Positions 28,181 through 37,647 of a stretch of DNA of 64,000 bases are shown here, in pieces. The notes beneath the pieces were generated by a model. It did no database searches, was not told the DNA's origin, and saw only the letters and a list, made by a program, of their open reading frames with translations. Numbering within the stretch: the first letter of the stretch is position 1; each line of letters opens with the position of its first letter. Both the position numbers and the translations under genes were made by a program. Source of the DNA: Rhodothalassium salexigens DSM 2132 (lineage in GTDB: Bacteria; Pseudomonadota; Alphaproteobacteria; Sphingomonadales; Rhodothalassiaceae); contig NZ_SLXO01000012.1 in assembly GCF_004341375.1 (NCBI RefSeq), positions 1 to 64,000 of the forward strand. The letters run 5' to 3'.

Positions 28181-28642
28181 TCAGCCGGCGCCCGCGCCGC
28201 CGCACGCGGTGGCGGCCCCGCCGCACGCGCAGCCGCACAAGGCGAGCGGCGATATGGCATCCTCGACGCTGAGCCGTTCGGTCAGTTCCTGATAGAGATC
28301 GGGCTTGCGATCGCGCAGCCGGCCGATCAGGTTGAACATCTCGGGCTCGGCGGCATGCAACTCGGCCAGCAGATTGCGCTTGCCGGCGGGTTCGCCCACT
28401 TCGATGGGCTTGAAGCCCTCCTCGAAATAGCGGCTGGAAATCCGCATGTCTTCGGGCAGGCGCACGCCCTGCTCGCGCAATGCCTTGGGTGTCAATCGGC
28501 GCATCGCCTCGTCGAGCCGCTTGTCATTGCTGGCGGCTTTCACCTTGCGCATGGCCTCCACATAAGCGGGCGAGGTGATCGCTTCGACCATCTGAGACGT
28601 GATTGCCTTGAGTCGTTCGGGGTCGAGATCGTCCTGGGGCAT
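28181..28642 (-). CDS. RiPP-precursor-like protein with Cys/Gly-rich tail (putative)
   Basis: 153 residues: a charged helical N-terminal region, a [10 protein letters not shown] motif like nitrile-hydratase-type leader peptides, and an abrupt low-complexity C-terminus CGCACGGAATACGGAGAG (residues 136-153) holding four cysteines. That leader/core look suggests a ribosomal peptide precursor, but no modifying enzyme (YcaO, radical SAM, LanM) is seen in this window, so the tail could instead bind metal. First gene of a two-gene unit with a paralogue 54 bases downstream. A possible promoter/operator sits about 65 bases upstream. Confidence 0.55.
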   Translation of the reverse strand: MPQDDLDPERLKAITSQMVEAITSPAYVEAMRKVKAASNDKRLDEAMRRLTPKALREQGVRLPEDMRISSRYFEEGFKPIEVGEPAGKRNLLAELHAAEPEMFNLIGRLRDRKPDLYQELTERLSVEDAISPLALCGCACGGAATACGGAGAG

Positions 28643-29113
28643 GGGTCACCTATCGTTGAAAACAGCATGGGACGGGGTAGCGCGATGCAGCCACTAGGTG
28701 CGTCGCGGCTTATACTGTTAACAATAAGCGAGAAACAACAATGCGATCATATCGCGTCTGAGGGAGAAAATCTATACTCAAAATTGTGTGGAGGTATTTT
28801 TTGTTTCCCTGGGTTGTGGGGAGCGGGGTGGCTGGGTGATCGCGCCGGGGCGCTGCCCGGGCTGGGCGCTTTGCGCGGCGGTCAATCCGCTGTTGCCAGC
28901 GCGCGGCGAACCCTCTATGCGCTTCCGTTTCCCCTTTTTGCGGCGCAGCAACGGCGTCCGGGGTCGCGGCCCGCGGCGTCTGAGAAAACCAGGCTTGGAC
29001 CCGGTCCGAGCCTTGTCATTGGCGGCCGCGTCGGGCTTTGCGCGCGCCGCGCCGACGGTGGGGAAGCCTTTTTAACGTATGCCTTCATCCAGCGATCCTT
29101 TGGGAGATATCCG
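28643..29113. other. Intergenic leader before SulP transporter
   Basis: 470 bases without a convincing gene. The left 150 bases are AT-rich and hold the inverted repeat at 28708-28729; the rest is GC-rich leader. A plus-strand frame 28788-29075 is open but has no family resemblance and poor start context, so it was not called. Confidence 0.45.
28708..28729. promoter_or_regulatory. Inverted repeat / possible promoter of precursor-like genes
   Basis: GCTTAT-AC-TGTTAACA-ATAAGC is an imperfect dyad around a perfect TGTTAACA palindrome. On the minus strand it contains TATAAG, a plausible -10, about 65 bases before the gene at 28642. Confidence 0.35.
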
Positions 29114-30604
29114 TTGACAGCCGACCTTCTCACGAGCTTGCGCAGCCAGTGGCTGGGCAATGTGCGCGCCGATCTTTTGGCCGGCCTGGTGGTGGCCCTG
29201 GCGCTGATCCCCGAGGCGATCGCGTTTTCGATCATCGCCGGCGTCGACCCCAAGGTTGGGCTTTATGCCTCTTTCTCCATCGCGGTGATTACCGCCATCG
29301 TCGGCGGCCGGCCGGGCATGATCTCGGCCGCCACCGCAGCGACGGCGGTGCTGATGACCACGCTGGTGCGCGACCATGGGCTGCAATATCTGCTCGCCGC
29401 CACGGTGCTGGCCGGGCTGTTGCAACTGGGGGCCGGTGCGCTGCGGCTCGACCGGTTGATGCGGCTGGTCTCGAAGTCGGTGATGACCGGTTTCGTCAAC
29501 GCGCTGGCGATCCTGATCTTCATGGCCCAGATCCCGGAACTGATCGGCGTGCCGTGGCTGACCTATGTGCTGGTGGCGGCGGGCCTGGCGATCATCTATC
29601 TGCTGCCGCGCCTGACCAGCGTGGTACCGTCGCCGCTGGTCTGCATCGTCGTGTTGACCGTGGTGTCGCTGTTCCTCGACGTGGACCTGAACACCGTGGG
29701 CGATATGGGCGAATTGCCCGACACGCTGCCGGTGTTCCTGTTGCCCGACATCCCGCTGACCTTCGAGACCCTGATGATCATCCTGCCCTATTCGGCGGCG
29801 GTGGCGGTGGTCGGGCTGCTCGAATCGCTGATGACCGCGTCGATCGTCGACGACCTGACCGATACCCAAAGCAACAAGAACCGCGAATGCTACGGCCAGG
29901 GCATCGCCAATGTGGCCACCGGCTTCATCGGCGGCATGGCCGGCTGCGCGATGATCGGCCAGTCGATCATCAACGTGAAGTCGGGCGGGCGCGGCCGGCT
30001 GTCCACCTTCGTCGCCGGCCTGTTTTTGCTGATCCTGATCGTCGCCCTGGGCGATCTGGTGGCGATCATCCCCATGGCCGCCCTGGTGGCGATCATGATC
30101 ATGGTCTCCATCGGCACGTTCAGCTGGTCGTCGATCACCGACCTGAAGACCCACCCCAGAAGCGCCAGCCTGGTCATGCTGGCCACCGTGGCGACCGTGG
30201 TGGCGACCCATAATCTGGCCATCGGCGTGCTGGTCGGCGTGCTGCTGTCGGTGACCTTCTTCGCCTGGAAGATCGCCCAGGTGTTCCGCGTCACCTCGAC
30301 CCTGTCGGCCGACGGGCGCCAGCGCACCTATCGGGTCGAAGGCCAGATCTTCTTCGTCTCGGCCGACGATTTCCTGGCCGCCTTCGACTTCAAGGAGGCG
30401 GTGGAACGGGTCACCATCGATGTGAGCCAGGCCCATATCTGGGATATCTCCAGCGTCGCGGCGTTGGATACGGTGATCTTGAAGTTCCGCCGCGAGGGCG
30501 CCGAGGTGTCGCTTACCGGCATGAACGCGGCCAGCGAAACCATCGTCGACAAGCTGGCGATCCACGACAAATCCGATGCGTTCGACCGCCTGATGGGCCA
30601 TTGA
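29114..30604 (+). CDS. SulP-family anion transporter with STAS domain
   Basis: 496 residues. The membrane part has the SulP pattern: [20 protein letters not shown] near the N-terminus, [11 protein letters not shown] and the repeat-end [23 protein letters not shown]. About eleven to fourteen helices are followed by a C-terminal STAS domain (residues about 420-490, with [12 protein letters not shown]). The start is TTG at 29114, supported by GGGAG seven bases upstream; ATG candidates downstream lie inside the conserved first helix. Substrate could be sulfate, bicarbonate or another anion. A universal stress protein follows. Confidence 0.88.
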   Translation: MTADLLTSLRSQWLGNVRADLLAGLVVALALIPEAIAFSIIAGVDPKVGLYASFSIAVITAIVGGRPGMISAATAATAVLMTTLVRDHGLQYLLAATVLAGLLQLGAGALRLDRLMRLVSKSVMTGFVNALAILIFMAQIPELIGVPWLTYVLVAAGLAIIYLLPRLTSVVPSPLVCIVVLTVVSLFLDVDLNTVGDMGELPDTLPVFLLPDIPLTFETLMIILPYSAAVAVVGLLESLMTASIVDDLTDTQSNKNRECYGQGIANVATGFIGGMAGCAMIGQSIINVKSGGRGRLSTFVAGLFLLILIVALGDLVAIIPMAALVAIMIMVSIGTFSWSSITDLKTHPRSASLVMLATVATVVATHNLAIGVLVGVLLSVTFFAWKIAQVFRVTSTLSADGRQRTYRVEGQIFFVSADDFLAAFDFKEAVERVTIDVSQAHIWDISSVAALDTVILKFRREGAEVSLTGMNAASETIVDKLAIHDKSDAFDRLMGH

Positions 30605-30647
30605 TTGGGCGTGTGCGGTGCCATTTTCTGATCTGAGGAGTGACCCC

Positions 30648-31502
30648 ATGACCAAACTGATCGCCATGATCGACGGCTCGGTCTATGCGGAAAGCGTGTG
30701 TGACCACGCCGCCTGGGCGGCCCGGCGGACCGGCGCGTCGGTGGAGTTGATCCATGTGCTCGACAAGCGCAAGGCCGGCGGCGACGGGCTCAATCTGAGC
30801 GGCAATATCGGCCTTGGCGCGCGCAGCACGCTGTTGGCGCAGCTCACCGAACTGGACGAGCGCCGTGCCAAGCTGGAGATGCAGCACGGCCGCCAGGTGC
30901 TCGACGACGCGGTCGCGCGGGTCACCGCCGACGGCGTGGCGGACGTGACCACCCGGCTGCGCCACGGCGATCTGATCGACGCGGTGCACGAGTTCGAGAG
31001 CGACGCCGACCTGATCGTCATCGGCAAGCGCGGCGAGGCGGCGGACTTCGCCAAGCTGCACCTGGGCTCGAACCTGGAGCGCGCGGTCCGCGGCGCCACC
31101 AAGCCGGTTCTGGTCACTGCGCGCGCCTTCCGCCCGATCGAAAGCTTCCTGATCGCCTTCGACGGCGGGCCCAGTGCCATGAAGGCGGTGCGCCACATCG
31201 CCGAGGGCGACCTGTTCAAGGGGCTCGCCTGCTCGTTGGTCACCGTGGGCGCGCCGACCGCCGATGCCTCGCGCCGGCTCGAAGAGGCCGAGCGCCTGCT
31301 CACCGACGCCGGCTTCACCGTCGACGCGGGCTTCGAAAGCGGCGAACCCGAAGCCGCCATCCAGGCGCGGATCGAGCGTGACGGCGTCGACCTGTTGGTC
31401 ATGGGCGCCTATGGCCATTCGCGCGTGCGCACGCTGATCATCGGCTCGACCACCACCGAGATGATGCGCTCGTGCCGGGTGCCGGTGCTGTTGTTCCGCT
31501 GA
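30648..31502 (+). CDS. Universal stress protein, tandem UspA domains
   Basis: 284 residues with two UspA folds: MTKLIAMIDGSVYAESVCDHA...LIVIGKRGE in the first and FLIAFDGGPSAMKAV...LLVMGAYGHSRVRTLIIGSTT in the second. The second keeps the ATP-type G-2x-G-9x-G(S/T) signature, so it probably binds ATP. GAGGAG precedes ATG 30648. It follows the SulP transporter gene by 43 bases, likely one operon, a frequent pairing. Confidence 0.9.
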   Translation: MTKLIAMIDGSVYAESVCDHAAWAARRTGASVELIHVLDKRKAGGDGLNLSGNIGLGARSTLLAQLTELDERRAKLEMQHGRQVLDDAVARVTADGVADVTTRLRHGDLIDAVHEFESDADLIVIGKRGEAADFAKLHLGSNLERAVRGATKPVLVTARAFRPIESFLIAFDGGPSAMKAVRHIAEGDLFKGLACSLVTVGAPTADASRRLEEAERLLTDAGFTVDAGFESGEPEAAIQARIERDGVDLLVMGAYGHSRVRTLIIGSTTTEMMRSCRVPVLLFR

Positions 31503-31626
31503 CCCGCTGACCCTTCGCCGCTGACCCTTAGAGGGGCTTACCCCGTCGACCGCCGGGGCGCCGCCGGCGGCGTCGGCCGGCTCGGCAGACCCGGCGGCCC
31601 CGGCAAACCCGGCGGCGCCGCTCCGA

Positions 31627-32523
31627 TCAACCGGCCGCGTCGGCCTCGGCGGCGATGAAGAAGTCCAGCAGGGTCTCGCCGACGTCGAAGTCGGCCCCTT
31701 CGGTGCAGCCGGCGAAGCCCGACCCGCCGGGCAGGCAGTGACCGCCGACGAGCCCCGGCCGGTCGCCGTCATGCAGGCGGATGTCGACGTCGAGCGCGCC
31801 GAACCGGGCGCGGCCTTGGCCCTGGGCAAGGATCGCCGCGGCCTGGGCGTCGCCGGCGACCTCGGCGATGAACGCCTTCACCGCCGCGAACGGTACCATC
31901 CGGTCGCCGCGGCCGTGGATGTAGAGCAGACGGGTCGGCGTGTCGGTATCGTCCATGCACTGCTGTATCACGTCGACGCCGCCGGCCATGGCGGCGAAGC
32001 TGGTATAGGCGCCGGCGGCTTGGCAGTAGGTGCCGGCGACCATGTAGCCGCCGAGCGAATAGCCCGCCATGTGGCGGCGGGTGCCGTCGAGCCCCAGATC
32101 GGCGATCAGGCAATCGGCCAGCGCCAGCACGCCGCGTTCGTCGCCTTGCTGCCATTGTGCGCCCGGCCCGTGGGCTTCGGGATGGACCACCACATAAGGG
32201 GTTGCCGCGCCGTGCGCCGGTGCCTGCGCGCCAAGCCGGCGCATGTTGGTTTCGCTGTCCATCTTGTCGGCGGACATCGAGGCGCCGTGCGCTTCGACGA
32301 TCAGCCCGCAGGCCGGCCCGCCGCCGCCCGCCGCGCAGCTTTCAGGCACCGAGACGGTGGCGTCGAAGCCGGCCAATTCCAGCCGATGCAGACCGGCGCC
32401 GAGCCCTGCGACGTCGGGACAGGCAAGGGGTTGGCCGGCCTCGCCTTCCTGGCAGGCGGCCAGGCCGACGGCGACCAGGACGAAGCCGGTGGCGGTCATG
32501 GGACGGGAGCGCGGGCGGGGCAT
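31627..32523 (-). CDS. Lipoprotein esterase of PHB-depolymerase (LpqC-like) family
   Basis: 298 residues. A lipoprotein signal ends in VGLAAC. The alpha/beta hydrolase core shows the nucleophile elbow GYSLGGYM, an Asp region (IHGRGDRMVPF) and the late His in VGGHCLPG. The family includes secreted PHB depolymerases and feruloyl/acetyl xylan esterases; no substrate-binding or extra catalytic domain is fused, so the substrate is open. Start ATG 32523; 32499 is an alternative. Confidence 0.8.
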   Translation of the reverse strand: MPRPRSRPMTATGFVLVAVGLAACQEGEAGQPLACPDVAGLGAGLHRLELAGFDATVSVPESCAAGGGGPACGLIVEAHGASMSADKMDSETNMRRLGAQAPAHGAATPYVVVHPEAHGPGAQWQQGDERGVLALADCLIADLGLDGTRRHMAGYSLGGYMVAGTYCQAAGAYTSFAAMAGGVDVIQQCMDDTDTPTRLLYIHGRGDRMVPFAAVKAFIAEVAGDAQAAAILAQGQGRARFGALDVDIRLHDGDRPGLVGGHCLPGGSGFAGCTEGADFDVGETLLDFFIAAEADAAG

Positions 32524-32592
32524 GATGGCTCTCCAGGCGTTGAGCGGTTGAGCGATCGCAGCCGGCGCCGGGGCGGCCGGGTGGGTCGCGGG

Positions 32593-32991
32593 TCAGTCCT
32601 TCACATGGCGGCGGTCGGCCGGGTCGTACTCCATCACCGCCACTTCATTCCCTTCGCTGTCCTTGAACGCGGCCACCTTGCCGACGGTGGGAATCTCCAT
32701 CGGCTCGTTGAGCAGGGTGCCGCCGGCTTCGGTGATGCGTGCCGCCACCGCGGCCACGTCCGGCACGGTGATCGTGCAGCGAAAGCCGTTGACGCCGTCG
32801 CCCGCCGGGGCGGTCCGTTTGGCCAGCGCGCCTTCGACGATACCGGGGTCGTCGCTCTTGGGCGTGTGGATGAGAAAGAAGTCGGGCGGTCCCCAAGCCT
32901 GGAATGTCCAGCCGAAGACGTCGCCGTAGAACTTCTGCGCCCGCTCCAGATCGTCGGCCAAGATCTCGAAATGCACCACCGAATGGGCCAT
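32593..32991 (-). CDS. VOC (glyoxalase/bleomycin-resistance fold) protein
   Basis: 132 residues of two beta-alpha-beta-beta-beta modules: VVHFEILADDLERAQKFYGDVFGW and a C-terminal AAFKDSEGNEVAVMEYDP. The pattern matches the VOC subgroup found across proteobacteria; possible metal ligands are His7 and the late Glu. GGGAG lies upstream of ATG 32991. Probably a small-molecule binding or resistance protein; substrate unknown. Confidence 0.85.
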   Translation of the reverse strand: MAHSVVHFEILADDLERAQKFYGDVFGWTFQAWGPPDFFLIHTPKSDDPGIVEGALAKRTAPAGDGVNGFRCTITVPDVAAVAARITEAGGTLLNEPMEIPTVGKVAAFKDSEGNEVAVMEYDPADRRHVKD

Positions 32992-33307
32992 GCGTCGCTC
33001 TCCCTTTCCTGGCACCTTTCCTGGCACCTGTCCTGCCGCCTGTCCTGCCGCGCGGCGGGTCGTGCCGCACCCCGGTTCTGGCGCGGAGATATCCCGCCGG
33101 ACCGGCGTTTCATGGCGCCGCTGTCGCCCGCGTCCGGGTGTTCCGCCGAGCCCCCGGCCAGCGCCGGCCGGGCTTGAGTGCGCCAGGGCGGGCGGTCGTT
33201 GCCTCGGGTGAAGAGTAATCGGTTCAAGGTATTCGGTCTATCGAAAATCGCGTTTTCGTTGTGTTTCATTATAAATCGTGCTCGCTATGCGCACTTTGGT
33301 GCGAAGC
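32992..33307. other. Intergenic stretch with 12-bp tandem repeats
   Basis: 316 bases between the VOC gene and the next minus-strand gene upstream. Four 12-base units at 33003-33050 (CCTTTCCTGGCA twice, CCTGTCCTGCCG twice) lie immediately before the VOC start. An AT-rich patch near 33230-33280 contains TATAAT on the minus strand (33268-33273), a possible -10 for the VOC transcript. No gene seen. Confidence 0.5.
33003..33050. repeat. Four tandem 12-bp units (2+2)
   Basis: CCTTTCCTGGCA at 33003-33014 and 33015-33026, then CCTGTCCTGCCG at 33027-33038 and 33039-33050. The two types differ at three positions, so this is a diverged short tandem array in the VOC gene leader, covering its ribosome-binding region's upstream side. 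Confidence 0.8.
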
Positions 33308-35146
33308 TCAGGGCTTGGTTTCCGGTGCCATCACCCGGCCGCGATAAAGCGTGAAACTCCAGTCGGTGCCATAGGCTTGGCGGCTGCCATGGCAGCCCAT
33401 GCAGCCGCCGGCCAGATAGCCGCGGCCTTGATAGAAGGTGTTCAGGAACACCGGTTTACCTGGATTGGGCCGCGGGTTGAGGAAGATCAGGTCTTGGTGC
33501 AGGAAATCGCTGGCGAGGGTGAAGCCGGCAATGAACTGGCCCGAGAATGCTTGGTGCACCGGCTGGGGTTCGAGCACCACATTGGCGGCATAATAGACCG
33601 CCGGATCGACGGCGCCGTCGGTGTAGGGCCGGCCGGGCACCGGCTTGTCCACCGGCACCCATTGCACGCTGACCAAGCGGTAGTGGCTGAGCGGCGAGGC
33701 CGGATAGGCGGCGGCCAGCCGGGCCTGGACGGCGCGGTTGACGGCGCGGATTTCGGCCGGCGTCTCGAACAGCCGGGCCTCCACCGCCACGCGCTCGACG
33801 CCAGGCACGCCGTGGCGCGCTTCCTGGATGAAATAGAGCGCTTGGCCCGCGGGGGCGGGGTCCGATCCGCGCACGCGCACATGCTGTTCGCTGTCCTTGG
33901 TGGCGGCGGCGACGACCTCAAGGGCTGGCGTGTAGACGCGCTCGACCGGTCGCGTACGACCGCCGGCGGGGGTTTCGAGCGTCTCGACCGGGCTGCCGGC
34001 CGGCTGGTTGCGCACCAACGCGTCCACATGCTCGAACGTCGCCCAGATGAAATAGGGCGCCGACGGCGTTTTGTGGGTGATATGGAAGGCCAGCAGACCC
34101 CAACGGTCGCGGGCGTTTTCGCCGCCCGCCTGGTCGCCGCCGACCCCCGCCGGGTCGGAGTCGCGGTAGCACACGCCGTCGCCGCGCGGTTCGTAATAGC
34201 GCACGCGCTCGATCAGGAAGCGCGCTGGATCGTCCTGCGCGCCAAGCCGTCGCCAGCCGGCCTTGAGCCTCATGGTCTGGTCGGGAAACACCACATAAGC
34301 GCGGCCCTGATCGTCGGTGCTGCCGGGTTCCGGCGCGCGTTGTTCGCGGCGGATGAAATCGCCGGTGCGGCGATACGCCTTGCGGATCGATCGGGCGCCG
34401 TACCAGCCGCGCTCGGCCACATAGCGATAGCCCACCGGATTGATCTTGGTCTCCAAGAGCACCTGCTGACCCGGAAAGGGGGCTTCGGGCGACAGGCCGG
34501 CGCGCAGATTGTTGTGATTGGGTTCGTCCAGATTGTGCCAGGGCACGGCAAGGCGGTCGGCGGTGCGGTCGCAAGGGGTGATCCGGCCCGGATGCGCCGG
34601 GTCGTCGCCGGCATCGGGTCCATAGATGTAGCGCGGCGGGGCTTGGGCGCCATAGTCCGCCGCACCGGGGGCGAACGGATCGCCCTGGCCCGGATAGGTC
34701 TCGACCCGTGCCTTGAACGTGGACCAGACGCGCGTCGCCGGAAGCCCGTCAGCGTCATCACCCAAGGCGCCGCCGTCCAGCGGCGCGTCCGCCCGGGCCT
34801 TGCCGCGGGCCCCGGCGGCGGCCGGCCAGTTGAGGGCCAGGAAGTCGCGCCAAGCGAACAGGGCGGCGTCGGTCAGGGTCGCCGCAGGCGCACCGCCCGT
34901 TATGTCGCGCGGCAGGGCGGGGCCGATGAACCCGGCCGGCAAGTCAAGCGGCGCGTCTGCCGCCCGGTCGGTCGATGGGGCGGCCTCGGCGGTCGGTGGC
35001 GGGGGGGCGTCCAAGTCGGTCGTCCGAGCGGTGTGAGCCCGGCTGCCGGCAGCCTCCGTTGCCGCGGCGGCGCTGGCGAGCAGGCCAAGCAGCACGGTCC
35101 AGCGCAGCCGCGCGCGCCGCGAGGGGCGGGACATGCGGATGTTCAT
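33308..35146 (-). CDS. Exported single-haem cytochrome-like protein
   Basis: 612 residues. A signal peptide (WTVLLGLLASAAAA) precedes an Ala/Pro/Asp-rich linker and a large domain of unknown fold; a single CxxCH haem motif, CMGCH, lies 30 residues from the C-terminus (LAGGCMGCHGSRQAYG). Conserved-looking segments include AWRDFLALNWP near residue 100 and FIWATFEHVDALVRN. The family is known to me only as hypothetical periplasmic cytochromes. It is the last gene after the ABC/FtsX exporter genes, 132 bases downstream, so it may belong to the biosynthetic locus as a periplasmic oxidoreductase. Confidence 0.65.
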   Translation of the reverse strand: MNIRMSRPSRRARLRWTVLLGLLASAAAATEAAGSRAHTARTTDLDAPPPPTAEAAPSTDRAADAPLDLPAGFIGPALPRDITGGAPAATLTDAALFAWRDFLALNWPAAAGARGKARADAPLDGGALGDDADGLPATRVWSTFKARVETYPGQGDPFAPGAADYGAQAPPRYIYGPDAGDDPAHPGRITPCDRTADRLAVPWHNLDEPNHNNLRAGLSPEAPFPGQQVLLETKINPVGYRYVAERGWYGARSIRKAYRRTGDFIRREQRAPEPGSTDDQGRAYVVFPDQTMRLKAGWRRLGAQDDPARFLIERVRYYEPRGDGVCYRDSDPAGVGGDQAGGENARDRWGLLAFHITHKTPSAPYFIWATFEHVDALVRNQPAGSPVETLETPAGGRTRPVERVYTPALEVVAAATKDSEQHVRVRGSDPAPAGQALYFIQEARHGVPGVERVAVEARLFETPAEIRAVNRAVQARLAAAYPASPLSHYRLVSVQWVPVDKPVPGRPYTDGAVDPAVYYAANVVLEPQPVHQAFSGQFIAGFTLASDFLHQDLIFLNPRPNPGKPVFLNTFYQGRGYLAGGCMGCHGSRQAYGTDWSFTLYRGRVMAPETKP

Positions 35147-35180
35147 GGCGGATCGACCTCCTGGGCTGGTGTGTCGTCAT

Positions 35181-35204
35181 GGCTGTCTGGCTGTCTGGCT
35201 GTCT
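35181..35204. repeat. Three tandem 8-bp units
   Basis: GGCTGTCT occurs three times in direct contact in the gap between the cytochrome-like gene and the FtsX-type permease gene. Likely slippage product. Confidence 0.7.
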
Positions 35205-35242
35205 CGGCGGCCTCGGCGGGAGACCGAACTGTCCCCGGCTGC

Positions 35243-35261
35243 CCCGACCGACAGGGTCGGG
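35243..35261 (-). terminator. Hairpin after permease gene, weak terminator candidate
   Basis: A 7-base perfect stem (CCCGACC/GGTCGGG, 5-base loop) lies 18 bases past the permease stop on the minus strand. It has no T-run, so it may only slow or protect the transcript. Confidence 0.3.
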
Positions 35262-35278
35262 CTGCGTGCGGCGCGCTG

Positions 35279-36508
35279 TCATCTCCGTATCATCTCCAGC
35301 ACCGGGCGACGGGCGCACCACAGGGCGGTGGGCAAGCCGCCGAGCAGGCCGATGGCGAGCGCCAGAGCCATGCCCTGCGCGGCCAGCAAGCCTGACACGT
35401 CGAACGCGAAGACGATCTGGGAGAAGGACGGGCCCAGCGTGCTGGACATGCGGCCGTCGAAGCCCAGCCAGGCCACCCCCACGCCGAGCGCGCCGCCGAT
35501 CAGCGCCAGCACCAGGGCTTCGACCACGATGCCGCCGGCGATCGTCCCCGGCCGGTAGCCGAAGGCGCGCATCATGCCGGTCTCGCGCCGCCGGCTCATG
35601 ATCAGCGAATGGATCGAATTGACCATGCCGGCGATCGCGCCGATGGCCATGATCGCCGCCATAGGATAGCCCACCTTGCGCACGAACGCGGCGAGCGACC
35701 CAGCCTGACGGGCGAAATAGGCGTCTTCCGCGACCGCCGACAGCGACAGGCGCGGGTCGTCGTCGATCAAGTTGCTCAGCGCTTCCAGGTTTGCGTCCGG
35801 CCCCAGGTCGAGCCGCACCGTCTGAACCTGGCCTTGGCGCCGGAACAGGCTCTGCGCCGCCGTCACCGAGGTCCAGATTTCCGACTCGTGGACGATGGAG
35901 CGGGTGGCGAACAGGCCCACCACGCGCCACTCGGTCTCGCCAAAGCGCACCGTGGCGCCGGGGTCCAGATCGGCGTAGAGACGAGCGGCGGCCCGACCGG
36001 CGATCAGTTCGTTCTCGCCCGGGATCGGTCGGCGTCCGGCAAGCAGGTGGAAGCCCGCGCGATAGGCATAGCCCGCGTCGGTCACGCCGCGCAGCGTCGT
36101 GTTGGCGGGCATGCCGGTGTCGCGGCGTTCGCTGTTGACCACCACCAGCACCTCTTGCGAGGCGGGGCGCCGGCTGCTGGCGATCAGGTTGCTCGCTGCG
36201 GCGATCAGGGCGTCGGCGGTGGGGGTGGTGATCGTGGAGTTAGACTCGGACTGGGCGCCGCGGCTCAGAACCACCGCGACCTGAGGGTCGCCGGCGCTGT
36301 CCAGCGTCCGTTGAAAGCCTTCGCCGAGGCCGACGAAGGCCAGAAAGGCGGCGACTACGATCATTGTCGCGCCGACCGCGGCGAGGGTGCGCCCCGGCCG
36401 GCGGGCCGAGACACCCAGATTGATGCCGATCACGGTCATCAAGGCGGACAGCGGCGCGGCCCCGTCGCGGCGCGGGCTGGCGGCCGGCCCGGATGCTGGC
36501 CCGGTCAT
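35279..36508 (-). CDS. ABC exporter permease, FtsX/MacB type (second)
   Basis: 409 residues. One N-terminal helix (TLAAVGATMIVVAAFLAFVGL), a periplasmic domain, then three C-terminal helices with IMSRRRETGMMRAFGYRPGTI, the cytoplasmic coupling motif of FtsX-type permeases. Its ATG at 36508 overlaps the stop of the preceding permease (ATGA). With the other permease and the ATPase it forms a MacB/DevCA-like exporter, fed by an HlyD adaptor encoded a few genes upstream. Confidence 0.87.
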   Translation of the reverse strand: MTGPASGPAASPRRDGAAPLSALMTVIGINLGVSARRPGRTLAAVGATMIVVAAFLAFVGLGEGFQRTLDSAGDPQVAVVLSRGAQSESNSTITTPTADALIAAASNLIASSRRPASQEVLVVVNSERRDTGMPANTTLRGVTDAGYAYRAGFHLLAGRRPIPGENELIAGRAAARLYADLDPGATVRFGETEWRVVGLFATRSIVHESEIWTSVTAAQSLFRRQGQVQTVRLDLGPDANLEALSNLIDDDPRLSLSAVAEDAYFARQAGSLAAFVRKVGYPMAAIMAIGAIAGMVNSIHSLIMSRRRETGMMRAFGYRPGTIAGGIVVEALVLALIGGALGVGVAWLGFDGRMSSTLGPSFSQIVFAFDVSGLLAAQGMALALAIGLLGGLPTALWCARRPVLEMIRR

Positions 36509-37647
36509 CGCAGCGACTCCATGATCTGCAGTCGGAAGGTGCTGGCCAGCGGCGCAGCACTGGCCAGCACGGCGAGCAACAGCAGGATCGGTAGCGCCGC
36601 CCACAGCACCTCGCCGTGGAAGTCGATGTCGGGCAGGAACGAGCCCAGGTCGATCGGTTGCCAGACGATATAGGCCCAGGCGACGGACAGCCCGATCACC
36701 GCGCCGATGCCGACGGTCAGCAGGGTCTCGCCGACCGCCGCCAGGGCCAGGGTGGCGCGCCGGAAGCCCAGCGTCAGTAGCACGGCATAGTCGCGCGCGC
36801 GTTCCTTCAACGTCAGCGCCTGGGCGTTGGCGAGCACCAGGAACGAGGTCAGGAAGCCGGCGGCGGCCAGGATCATGACGATCTGGCTCAGATTGCCGAA
36901 CTGGTTGAGATAGGCTTGCTGATAGACCTCTTCCGACTGGGTGCGCGTGGCGTTGCCCGAATTCAGATAGCGGTCGTCGATGCGCCGGGCCACGTCGGCC
37001 ACGTCGGCGCCGGGCGCCAGGTCGAACACCAGCCAGGCGACGGTGTCGGTGCCGAAGCGCCGCGCCTCGTTGAACGCATCATAGTGCATCAGCAGCGTGC
37101 GGGCGCCGAACGGGCTGTCGTCGCGATAGATCCCCGATACCGTGAACGACCACGCCTTGGAGCCGTCTTGCTGCGGCCAGATCAGGCTGTTGACCACCAC
37201 CGCGTCGCCCACCTGCCAACCTTCCTCGTCGGCCAGCCTTTGCTCCACGAGCACGCCGCGCCGTTCGTCGAGCCAGCGCGCGCGTCCCGCCGGGTCGACG
37301 GCGATTTCGGGGTAGAGCGCCAGATAGGGCGCGCCGCGCACTGGAAAGGCGGGGAACTGCTGGCCCGGCTGCTCGGTATAGCCGCCAAACCAGACCCCGA
37401 GGCTGACATCCGCGACCCCCTCGGTGCGCGCGATCTCGTCGGCGTAGCGCACTGGCAGGGGCTGTTGAATGTTGATCCGGTTGACGGTGATGACCCGGCC
37501 GCTGTCGTCGCCGGTGACGCTTTTGTTCAGCGACAGGAACACCGTGCCGAGTAGGCCGAAGAGCAGGAAGCACATGGTCGACGCAGCGATCATCAGCACG
37601 GTGCGCAGCCAGGTGCGGCGCAGGCTGTTGGCGATCAGGTCAAGCAT
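36505..37647 (-). CDS. ABC exporter permease, FtsX/MacB type (first)
   Basis: 380 residues starting MLDLIANSLRRTWLRTVLM, with the same four-helix FtsX layout: TM1 near residues 15-35, periplasmic domain, then three helices with LKERARDYAVLLTLGFRRATLA as the coupling segment. It overlaps the ATPase gene by 8 bases and the second permease by 4, showing tight co-translation. Two different permease genes suggest a heterodimer. Confidence 0.88.
   Translation of the reverse strand: MLDLIANSLRRTWLRTVLMIAASTMCFLLFGLLGTVFLSLNKSVTGDDSGRVITVNRINIQQPLPVRYADEIARTEGVADVSLGVWFGGYTEQPGQQFPAFPVRGAPYLALYPEIAVDPAGRARWLDERRGVLVEQRLADEEGWQVGDAVVVNSLIWPQQDGSKAWSFTVSGIYRDDSPFGARTLLMHYDAFNEARRFGTDTVAWLVFDLAPGADVADVARRIDDRYLNSGNATRTQSEEVYQQAYLNQFGNLSQIVMILAAAGFLTSFLVLANAQALTLKERARDYAVLLTLGFRRATLALAAVGETLLTVGIGAVIGLSVAWAYIVWQPIDLGSFLPDIDFHGEVLWAALPILLLLAVLASAAPLASTFRLQIMESLR

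Noticed and set aside
28788-29075. 95-codon plus-strand frame before the SulP gene
   Set aside because: No recognisable domain and Arg-rich GC-driven composition; more likely leader sequence.
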